NCBI GenBank assembly: GCA_003290465.1
Contig: CP030759.1
Coordinates: forward strand, 1,703,144 to 1,767,143
DNA from: Candidatus Sumerlaea chitinivorans
Lineage (GTDB): Bacteria > Sumerlaeota > Sumerlaeia > Sumerlaeales > Sumerlaeaceae
DNA: 64,000 nucleotides
Direction: 5' to 3'
Of the stretch, positions 54,054 to 61,249 are shown one piece after another. The notes under the pieces were generated by a model that searched no databases, was not told the origin of the DNA, and worked only from the letters and a program-made list of their open reading frames with translations. Position numbers and translations under genes: made by a program. Within the stretch, counting starts at the first letter, position 1. Each line of letters opens with the position of its first letter.

Positions 54054-54948
54054 ACGAAGAGTTCATTTTCAGGGACGTTGCTGCGCGTACGCACGCATCG
54101 TCCCTTTTCTTTTATGTTTGGCGCTTTTCCTCTACGGCCGTTGCGCTAATGGAGAGACCACGCGTATTGTGAGTCTGCTGCCTAATTTTACGGAGACGCT
54201 GTTCTCTATTGGGGCGGGAAGCATGGTGACAGGCGTTAGTGATTTTTGTAAGTATCCGCCCGCGGCCACACAGCTACCGAAAGTGGGCGGACTCATCAAT
54301 CCCTCGCTGGAAAAAATTGTGTCTCTTCAACCAACAGCGGTTGTGGTGAGCGCGAGCCAGCACGAGTTGGCACGCAAGCTGGGTGAGCTGGGGTTTCGCA
54401 CGTTTGCTTTGCGTAGCGATTCGTTGTGCGATATTTACGATGCCATCGAATTTGCGGGCCGACTCACTGGTATGACGACGGCTGCGGAACAGCTTCGCCT
54501 CCAGGTTCGCAAAGAGTTATCAGATGTTCGTGATTCATGTACCAGTTCCGGGAAGCTGCGGGTGCTTATCGTGGTCGGTCGCCAGAGGGGATCACTCCAA
54601 GGGCTGTACGCTGCTGGTCGCGGATCGTACCTAAGCGAACTTGTCGAACTTGCTGGGGGGATGAATGTGCTGCATGAGTCGGTTCCGGCTCGGGCTTTGT
54701 CCAAAGAGGAGCTCGTGGCCCTGAACCCTGAGGTCATCCTTGATTTCTCTGTCGCGGACGGGGAACCAAGTAAGTTTGTAGCAAGTGGCGAACGCAAGGT
54801 TTGGAACGCTCTCCGAGTCATGGAAGCGGTGAAGCGTGACCAAGTTTACTTCTTCCCTGACGCGCGCTTCACAATCCCCGGCCCCTCTGTCGTTGAAACA
54901 GCGCGGGTAATCGAGCACATACTCTGCAATAAGACGGCTTCGCGCTGA
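54040..54948 (+). CDS. btuF: Cobalamin/iron-type ABC transporter substrate-binding protein (BtuF-like)
   Basis: 302 residues from ATG 54040, overlapping pal by 14 bases; the frame continues upstream within pal. Signal peptide at about 18-37 (ARIVPFLLCLALFLYGRCANG). Class III binding-protein fold: RIVSLLPNFTETLFSIGAG, VGGLINPSLEKIVSLQP, AGRGSYLSELVELAGG. It resembles BtuF (vitamin B12), but iron-siderophore and heme proteins share this fold. Followed by the ATPase and permease genes. Confidence 0.85.
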   Translation: MAASKRRVHFQGRCCAYARIVPFLLCLALFLYGRCANGETTRIVSLLPNFTETLFSIGAGSMVTGVSDFCKYPPAATQLPKVGGLINPSLEKIVSLQPTAVVVSASQHELARKLGELGFRTFALRSDSLCDIYDAIEFAGRLTGMTTAAEQLRLQVRKELSDVRDSCTSSGKLRVLIVVGRQRGSLQGLYAAGRGSYLSELVELAGGMNVLHESVPARALSKEELVALNPEVILDFSVADGEPSKFVASGERKVWNALRVMEAVKRDQVYFFPDARFTIPGPSVVETARVIEHILCNKTASR

Positions 54949-54958
54949 GGCACCACTT

Positions 54959-54970
54959 CTTTGCAAGCGG
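54959..54970. repeat. CTTTGCAAGCGG, near-copy of a palindrome site
   Basis: In the 68-base btuF-btuD gap. It differs by one missing A from CTTTGCAAAGCGG at 9891-9903. Could be chance. Confidence 0.2.
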
Positions 54971-55016
54971 TACGTAGCACACTAAAATGAATGTTGCCAG
55001 CCAAGGGTGAAATACT

Positions 55017-55811
55017 GTGGAAAGCGTGGCGATGAGTGAACAAGCGCCACCCCTCGAATGCCGTCAGCTAACGTTTGCCTACTCGAAAGCTATGATTTTG
55101 CGCAACGTTAGCTTGGCATTGGGGCACAGCGAGATCTTTGGGTTGGTTGGCCCAAATGGGGCGGGCAAATCCACCCTCCTACGGGTGCTTGCCGGAATCC
55201 TCACGCCGGCTCAAGGAGAAGTGCTGGTGCACGGCCGCCCCACCAGAACCTTGCCACGCCCAATCCTTGCGCAGGAGCTGGCCTTTGTGCCTCAGCGAAC
55301 ATCGCCTGCATTTGCGTTCACTGTTCGTGAAATGGTGTTGATGGGGCGACACCCCTACGCCGGCCTTTCCCTCTTTGAAAGCGAGGAAGATCTCGAGTGT
55401 GCCCAAAAGGCCATGGAGGAAGTGGGGGTGGCTCATCTTGCCGACAAGCCCTTTGATACTCTGAGTGGTGGGGAGCAACAATTGGTAGTACTCGCTCGGG
55501 CGTTGGCACAAGGAACAAGTATCCTCCTTCTCGACGAACCCATCTCCTTTCTCGACCTGCGCCACCAATGGGAGGTGCTACGATTGCTGGAGACTCGGGC
55601 GGCCGCTGGCCAAACGATTCTTGCAACTTTTCATGATCTCAATATCGCGTCCCGGTGGTGTCACCGCGTGGGAATCTTATCGCAAGGGGAACTTCGAGCT
55701 GTGGGGACACCGCAGAATGTATTCACCACCGCACGACTACGCGAGGTTTACGGGGTGGCTGTAGAAGTTGTCCAAGCGCCAGACGGACGTTTGCGGGTGG
55801 AGCTGCCATGA
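55017..55811 (+). CDS. btuD: ABC transporter ATP-binding protein (BtuD/FecE-like)
   Basis: 264 residues from GTG 55017; ATG 55032 with GGAAAG upstream is an alternative. Complete ATPase: Walker A GPNGAGKST, Q-loop FVPQRTSPAF, signature LSGGEQQLVVLARALAQ, Walker B ILLLDEP, and FHDLN switch His. Powers import with the FecCD permease encoded next; stop overlaps that gene's ATG (ATGA). Confidence 0.93.
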   Translation: MESVAMSEQAPPLECRQLTFAYSKAMILRNVSLALGHSEIFGLVGPNGAGKSTLLRVLAGILTPAQGEVLVHGRPTRTLPRPILAQELAFVPQRTSPAFAFTVREMVLMGRHPYAGLSLFESEEDLECAQKAMEEVGVAHLADKPFDTLSGGEQQLVVLARALAQGTSILLLDEPISFLDLRHQWEVLRLLETRAAAGQTILATFHDLNIASRWCHRVGILSQGELRAVGTPQNVFTTARLREVYGVAVEVVQAPDGRLRVELP

Positions 55812-56869
55812 GTTGGGTGCGCGACACAAAGGCCCGAAAAATTCTCGCTCAAAGTGGGTTAGCGTTGGCGCTTGGGCTCGTGTTGTTAATTGTGATTCCG
55901 CTCATCGGTGGTTCAATTTCCATTCGGAGTGCTCTTCGCTACTGGCCGTGGGATTCTCAATCACACCCAGATGCCCTGGTTTTTTGGCAGACCCGCTTGC
56001 CACGGGTATTGTTAGCATTCTTTGCAGGGGGCTGCCTCGCGCTTGCAGGACTCGTTTTTCAAGCGGTGCTTCGGAACCCATTGGCGGAACCTTATATCCT
56101 CGGGATTTCTGGCGGAGCTGCGCTGGGAAGAATGATCGCAGTGCTTGTAGCGTGGAATGCTGCCAATAGCTTCTACGTTTTGCCGAGTGGTCTTTGCTTT
56201 GTCGGCGCGCTGATTCCCATCGCGTTCCTTCATTTGGTTGCGCGCTCCGTGCGCCACTATTCCCCTGTAACGCTGCTACTGGCGGGAGTGATGCTTAACG
56301 TCTTTTTCTCTGCCCTGATCTTACTCATTCAATATTTTGCAGACTTCACGCAGGTGCAGAGCATGTTCTTGTGGATGATGGGGGGACTTGATGTCGTCGG
56401 CTATCGGTGGTTGGTTGCAATGGCGCCACTGATGTTGGGGGGATTCATTGTTTTGCTTCTCCACTCGCGCAGCCTGAATCTCCTTGCTTTGGGTATGGAA
56501 ACGGCGAGTCACCTTGGAATTGAGGTGCGGCGAACGGTTGGGCTTTTGATATGGACCGCAGCACTGCTCACGGCGGTGACGGTGGCAATCGCGGGGCCCA
56601 TTGGGTTTGTGGGTCTCATTGTCCCGCATATATTGCGCCTTCTCTTTGGTGCGGACCACAGGCTTTTGGTGCCACTGAGTGCCCTCTACGGGGGCATCTT
56701 TTTAGCCGTTTGCGACTTTCTCGGCTGGCGCGCGATGGAAATCATCAGCTGGTTGGGAGTTGAAAGAATCTCCTCCGCGGAAATTCCAGTGGGCATTGTC
56801 ACAGCTGTGGTCGGAGGCCCATTCTTTCTTTGGCTCCTCATATCGCGCTGGCGTTCCTCGGAAGATTAA
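55808..56869 (+). CDS. btuC: FecCD/BtuC-type ABC transporter permease
   Basis: 353 residues from ATG 55808; the frame is open far upstream through btuD, which is not real. About 9-10 membrane helices. Family marks: WQTRLPRVLLAFFAGGCLALAG, NPLAEPYILGISGGAALG, FVGLIVPHILRLLFG and VPLSALYGGIFLAVCDFLG. Imports cobalamin, heme or ferric siderophore through the inner membrane. Stop is directly followed by the ATG of a sugar-type binding protein (TAAATG). Confidence 0.93.
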   Translation: MSWVRDTKARKILAQSGLALALGLVLLIVIPLIGGSISIRSALRYWPWDSQSHPDALVFWQTRLPRVLLAFFAGGCLALAGLVFQAVLRNPLAEPYILGISGGAALGRMIAVLVAWNAANSFYVLPSGLCFVGALIPIAFLHLVARSVRHYSPVTLLLAGVMLNVFFSALILLIQYFADFTQVQSMFLWMMGGLDVVGYRWLVAMAPLMLGGFIVLLLHSRSLNLLALGMETASHLGIEVRRTVGLLIWTAALLTAVTVAIAGPIGFVGLIVPHILRLLFGADHRLLVPLSALYGGIFLAVCDFLGWRAMEIISWLGVERISSAEIPVGIVTAVVGGPFFLWLLISRWRSSED

Positions 56870-58240
56870 ATGGTAAGGGCAACTTGCATAATGAATGAAC
56901 TGGGGCAGTTCCGGCCATGTCGGCTAAAACTTGCGTATTGTCTTCTCGTTCTCCTGCTCGCGCTCTCGGGGGCTGTGGCACGTGGAAGCGATCGTGGCTC
57001 GGCTCGGTCCGTTGAGATCACATACTGGACAGGCTGGAGCGGTCATGAACTAGCGGTGCAGAAGGAAATCATTGCAGCGTTCGAGCAGAGCCACCCCAAC
57101 ATTCGAGTGAATGTCATGAGCGTGGCGGGCTCCTACGAGAAGGTAACCATCAGCTTTGCGGCTGGGAATCCGCCCGATTTGATGTCCTCCGTCTGGCTGG
57201 ATGATCTGGCGGCGTACGCAGCTCGCGGAGCTCTGCAGCCACTCGACCCCTTCCTGCAGAGGTCGGGCCGCAATGTGGATGACGAGTACCTCCCTGCGTT
57301 AGCTCAAGGACTGCGCTACTGCGGGCGTGTGTGGGGCTTGATGGTCACCGTCAATGCTCAGTTTGTCGTGGCAAACTCCCGCTTATTGCGCGAAGCGGGA
57401 CTAGATCCTAATCACCCGATCGAGACGACCCAAGAACTGGATGTCGCAAATGAACGGCTTGCCAAATTTGATGTCGGTGGAAATCTGGTTCGGTTTGGGT
57501 GGCGCCCGAATGACCTTGTCCTGATGGGTCACGTCTTCGGTGGGCAGTGGTACGACACTGCGACCGGCAAGGTGACCGCTGACGATCCGCGCAATGTGGA
57601 GGCTCTCGGTTATCTTGCGTCCTACGCACAGAAGTATGGAGCCGGCAGGCTGTTGGCTTATGAGAATGCACTAAGTGGGACGAATCTCGGTTATGTAAGT
57701 GATATTGGGAACTTTGCGGGGCTTTTTGGTGGCCACGCGGGCATGCTGCTGACGGGCGAGTGGTGTGAGGAATTTATCCGCCGCTACGCCCCCAAGGATT
57801 TCGAATTCACGGTCTTTGCAATCCCCGCCCCTCCCAACGGCAGAAAAAACGCCATCCGGGTGAATGGAAGCGTCTTCGTGATTCCCCGTGATGCAAAACA
57901 TCCGGATGAGGCATGGGAACTCCTGAATTATCTGACCTCTCCTGATGCGGTGAAGTGGTTTTGCTCAGGGATCAAAAATATGCCACCCTTGCGCAGGTTG
58001 CTTGAGGACCCGGCATTTCGAAGTTCTCCTATCATGCGCTTCTCAGCAGATTTGCTGAAAAACAGCAATGCGCTTGCCCCTCCCCCGATGCCCGTGTGGA
58101 GCTATTACGTTAGTGAAATCAATCGTGCACAGCAGGCGGCCTTTGTGCGCGGAGTTGATCCGAAGCAAGCACTTTTGGAGGTCCGGCAAAATGTGGAACA
58201 ACGGCTTCGAGATGCGCTCCGTTACGCCGAAATCAAGTGA
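56870..58240 (+). CDS. Family-1 extracellular solute-binding protein
   Basis: 456 residues from ATG 56870, zero bases after btuC; ATG 56891 is an alternative. Signal peptide at about 20-39 (LAYCLLVLLLALSGAVARG), no lipobox. Family marks: VEITYWTGWSGHELAVQKEI, QSHPNIRVNVMSV, GNPPDLMSSVWLDDLAAYA and GSVFVIPRDAKHPDEAWELLNYL. Normally paired with MalF/MalG-type permeases for sugars, none of which is here. It may depend on a permease elsewhere, or be an unexpected addition to the BtuFDC operon. rnpB follows. Confidence 0.88.
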   Translation: MVRATCIMNELGQFRPCRLKLAYCLLVLLLALSGAVARGSDRGSARSVEITYWTGWSGHELAVQKEIIAAFEQSHPNIRVNVMSVAGSYEKVTISFAAGNPPDLMSSVWLDDLAAYAARGALQPLDPFLQRSGRNVDDEYLPALAQGLRYCGRVWGLMVTVNAQFVVANSRLLREAGLDPNHPIETTQELDVANERLAKFDVGGNLVRFGWRPNDLVLMGHVFGGQWYDTATGKVTADDPRNVEALGYLASYAQKYGAGRLLAYENALSGTNLGYVSDIGNFAGLFGGHAGMLLTGEWCEEFIRRYAPKDFEFTVFAIPAPPNGRKNAIRVNGSVFVIPRDAKHPDEAWELLNYLTSPDAVKWFCSGIKNMPPLRRLLEDPAFRSSPIMRFSADLLKNSNALAPPPMPVWSYYVSEINRAQQAAFVRGVDPKQALLEVRQNVEQRLRDALRYAEIK

Positions 58241-58269
58241 GCTGCCAGCTGCTTTTTGCAGGGCATAAA

Positions 58270-58297
58270 TTTGTGCGTAGCCATTGTAACATAATAG
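58270..58297 (+). promoter_or_regulatory. Possible rnpB promoter
   Basis: TTTGTG (58270-58275) and TAATAG (58292-58297) with a 16-base spacer, ending about 12 bases before the RNA start. Fit to consensus is weak. Confidence 0.3.
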
Positions 58298-58308
58298 TGC
58301 ATGAGCTT

Positions 58309-58748
58309 TGCGGAGGTTGAGGTAGCCGCTGCGGACGAGAGCGCCGCTCTGCACCGCAGAGGAAAGTCCGAACACCACAGGGCAGGATGCCAGGTAACGC
58401 CTGGGCCCGTAAGGGACGGAAAGTGCAACAGAAAGTATACCGCCGACTTCCGCAGGCACCAGCTTGCGGGAGGGCAAGGGTGAAAAGGTGCGGTAAGAGC
58501 GCACCAGCGTTCCGGTAACGGAACGGCTCGGCAAACCCCATCCGGTGCAAGACCAAATAGGGTTGGATTCGCCTCCCCCAGGAGGGCAAGAGGCGAGGAC
58601 GGTGGCCCGCTGTCCGAGGAAGCCCGAAGCGGCAGACCTCGTCCAACCGGGTAGGTCGCTCGAGCCGGGGCGCGAGTCCCGGCCAAGAGGAATGGCTACC
58701 AGCTGGGCATCGTAGCCCAGTTACAGAATTCGGCTTATCGCCTCCGCA
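58309..58748 (+). ncRNA. rnpB: RNase P RNA (bacterial type A)
   Basis: Catalytic RNA that trims tRNA 5' leaders. P1 is closed by TGCGGAGG (58309-58316) with CCTCCGCA (58741-58748). Universal segments in order: GAGGAAAGTCCGAAC, AACAGAAAGTATACCGCC, GGGTGAAAAGGTGCGGTAAG, AACCCCATCCGGTGCAAG and ACAGAATTCGGCTTAT, the last being the 3' half of P4. About 440 bases, at the long end for type A. Two minus-strand open frames across it are not genes. Boundaries are good to a few bases. Confidence 0.96.
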
Positions 58749-58961
58749 GGCCCATGCACATTATTTTTGCGACTGTGCGTGAGCTCCCAGCGGGCACCAC
58801 AAGAACCGAAACGGCTTTCACCGCGGCGCATGGAAAGTCGTGCCCGAGTCTCACCCACGGGGCGTCTAAGTGCGCCCACCACAGCTCCACCTTGAGATAG
58901 AAAGCATGGCTGGTTACAAGAGAGAGGCCACGGGAATACCGCTTCCCCGTTGAACGCGAGA

Positions 58962-59798
58962 TCAGTCCGGAGTTTGAGAAGTATCTTCGTTTTTCGATGC
59001 CTGCCAATAGCCCTCCATTTCATCGAGGGACATCTCGGCGAGGGGACGCCCGAGCTCATGGCTTTTCCGCTCAATGAATTGAAAGCGCTGACGGAACTTC
59101 TCCCCCGTCTGGCGCACGGCGTCCTCCGCATCAATATCCATAAACCGAGCCAGATTCACCAGCGAGAAAATGAGGTCGCCGATCTCTTCGCGAATGTGGG
59201 CGGTGTCATTCGATGCGATCGCGTGTCTGAGCTCACGAACTTCCTCTTCGACTTTGTCGAGCACTTGCAGCGGATTTTCCCAATCGAAGCCGACGCGTGC
59301 GGCTTTTTCTTGGATGCGCTGGGCCTTAAGCAATGCGGGAAGAGCCTTGGGAACGCCTGCTAACACGCTGGTGGCGGAGGCGTCGGCTTGGGGATTCGCG
59401 TGATTCTTTTCGCGGCGCTCCGCGGCTTTGAGTTGCTCCCAGTTGTGAAGGACTTGGTCCGCGGTTTTGGCTTCAGTATCGCCAAAAACGTGGGGATGGC
59501 GTCGCACCATTTTCGCCGACGCGGTTTCGATGACCTCATCGATATTGAATTTCCCTGTGCGTTCGGCGAGCACGGAATGGAAGATCACCTGTAGAAGAAC
59601 ATCGCCGAGCTCTTCAGCCAGTGCCGACCAATCTTGGCGATCAATGGCATCCAGCACTTCATAAGCTTCTTCGATGAGGTAGGGCTTCAGCGTCTCGTGG
59701 GTTTGCTCCCGATCCCACGGGCAACCGTTAGGCTCTTGAAGACGCTGCATGATACGCACAAGCCGGCGAAATGGATCTTTGATTTCTTCGTAAGGCAC
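58962..59798 (-). CDS. mazG: Nucleoside triphosphate pyrophosphohydrolase MazG
   Basis: 278 residues from GTG 59798. Two MazG all-alpha repeats: first with NGCPWDREQTHETL, LIEEAYEVLDAI and AEELGDVLLQVIFHS; second with KVEEEVREL and EEIGDLIFSLVNLAR. The acidic EExxE...D metal sites look intact in both. Hydrolyses NTPs and abnormal dNTPs, and in E. coli tunes ppGpp responses. Starts 27 bases after the DUF362 stop on the same strand, so the two are probably co-transcribed. Confidence 0.95.
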   Translation of the reverse strand: MPYEEIKDPFRRLVRIMQRLQEPNGCPWDREQTHETLKPYLIEEAYEVLDAIDRQDWSALAEELGDVLLQVIFHSVLAERTGKFNIDEVIETASAKMVRRHPHVFGDTEAKTADQVLHNWEQLKAAERREKNHANPQADASATSVLAGVPKALPALLKAQRIQEKAARVGFDWENPLQVLDKVEEEVRELRHAIASNDTAHIREEIGDLIFSLVNLARFMDIDAEDAVRQTGEKFRQRFQFIERKSHELGRPLAEMSLDEMEGYWQASKNEDTSQTPD

Positions 59799-59825
59799 GT
59801 TTGTGGAGTGGCTCCCTTATCTTGG

Positions 59826-60974
59826 TTAGACAGCCGAACCCACGAGTTGGTGGTCGGCACGATTCCGCTGCTTGTAAGTCTCTAAGTCGTAGCTGCGAAA
59901 CAACTCGCCCCACTCGGTTGCAAGAATCTGTTCTACGCGCTTCTTGCCAATTGTGGGGTACCAATAAACGTCATGGTAGAGACGCGAAGCCACGTAGCTC
60001 CATGGCACCAGCGGCGAGCGAAGGAGCAACTTTTCGAGTGGCTTGAGGGGGCCGTGATAAATCATGTGCTGGCCGCGGCTGGCAAAGGTCTGCTGCTGCT
60101 TGTGATGGTGGAAATTGACCCCAGTAATGTCATCACCCACAATCTCGATATCGCGGGGATCGCCCACACCCAGACCGTCCTCATGAGCGATTCGGATGAA
60201 ATCAATTTCCAAGGGGTCAAAGCCTTGGATCTTGGCGCTCACCGCATCAATCGCGGTCTGATCGGCACTGGCGAGAATCACGTTCTGCACGCTCGGCACC
60301 ATGCAGCGGGGACCGGGTCCGTCGCCGACGACCGTCCCATCCATCACCGCAAAAAGGCCGCTGTGGATCTCCTTCTGAATACGCAGAAGATCGACGAGCG
60401 TCTCATGGATGACACTGTGCGTCCAGTGGCGTCGCTCATTAAGTAGCCCACCAAAGGCATTTTTCATAGCCCCGGTGATTTGGGTGAAGACGTGGGTTTT
60501 GACCGTCGGCAGGTGAATGATATTACGCCCAAAGAAAAACTTCGGGATTTTCACTCCGTCGGGATACACCTTATCAAGAACACGATATTTACCGGTTTTC
60601 GGCGTGTATTCCACCCACTCCCATTGGGGCTCGTACAAGTGGATGGGCTTGAGGCCATGCTTGAAGTCCACGGTATCGAGGTGGTTGTTTTTGATACCAA
60701 GCTTATCATCCACCACCACCGTCCGGTTGTGGGTGGGGATGATGCGGTCACGCTCGAAGCCGTCCGCAAGGAGCGTGCTGACCACCCCGTCGTACTGCCA
60801 AGGCGTGGTGGAGCAGGCAGGGTAGTAATAATGCCACGAGATATTAATTTTGATTAAGGTGTCGTGACCTTTGGGAACGTGCGCCTCGTAATCCGCTAAA
60901 CGCATCAGACGGGCATAGTCATCGAGGACGGTTTTGGGGGTGGTCTTCAGAAATGCAACTTTTGCCTTCGCCAT
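59826..60974 (-). CDS. DUF362 domain protein
   Basis: 382 residues. Seen: TLIKINISWHYYYPACSTTPW, FFFGRNIIHLPTVKTHVFTQITGAMKNAFGG and ILASADQTAIDAVSAKIQG, the pattern of DUF362. DUF362 proteins often carry 4Fe-4S ferredoxin domains; none is visible here (few cysteines). Function unknown. AAGGAG sits 9 bases before ATG. Upstream of mazG on the minus strand and divergent from the M4 protease. Confidence 0.85.
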   Translation of the reverse strand: MAKAKVAFLKTTPKTVLDDYARLMRLADYEAHVPKGHDTLIKINISWHYYYPACSTTPWQYDGVVSTLLADGFERDRIIPTHNRTVVVDDKLGIKNNHLDTVDFKHGLKPIHLYEPQWEWVEYTPKTGKYRVLDKVYPDGVKIPKFFFGRNIIHLPTVKTHVFTQITGAMKNAFGGLLNERRHWTHSVIHETLVDLLRIQKEIHSGLFAVMDGTVVGDGPGPRCMVPSVQNVILASADQTAIDAVSAKIQGFDPLEIDFIRIAHEDGLGVGDPRDIEIVGDDITGVNFHHHKQQQTFASRGQHMIYHGPLKPLEKLLLRSPLVPWSYVASRLYHDVYWYPTIGKKRVEQILATEWGELFRSYDLETYKQRNRADHQLVGSAV

Positions 60975-61132
60975 GCACGTGGCTCCTTGAGGAACTCCCT
61001 ACGTGCCTGCCACACTTCAAGTCGAGGCAAGCAAAATAAGAACACTGGACCTTCTGGCTTTGTTTCCCTGAAGTTAACAGAGAGGCTTCCGTTTATTCTG
61101 TTGGGGTAAGTATGGCCACGGACTGTTTTCTG

Positions 61133-61162
61133 TTGCTCTTGAGATCTGCGATCCTCTCTAAT
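61133..61162 (+). promoter_or_regulatory. Possible promoter of the M4 protease gene
   Basis: TTGCTC (61133-61138), 18-base spacer, TCTAAT (61157-61162), about 88 bases before the ATG. Partial match to sigma-70 consensus. Confidence 0.35.
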
Positions 61163-61249
61163 AGAGGCGGTGTGGTAAAAAGTTCCCTTGCACCGCGAAG
61201 CCAAGCGAAGGAACTCACCTTTACGAAAACTGGCAATTGGGGTGAACTC

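Noticed and set aside
58222-58686. Minus-strand frames across rnpB
   Set aside because: They lie on the complement of a clear RNase P RNA.
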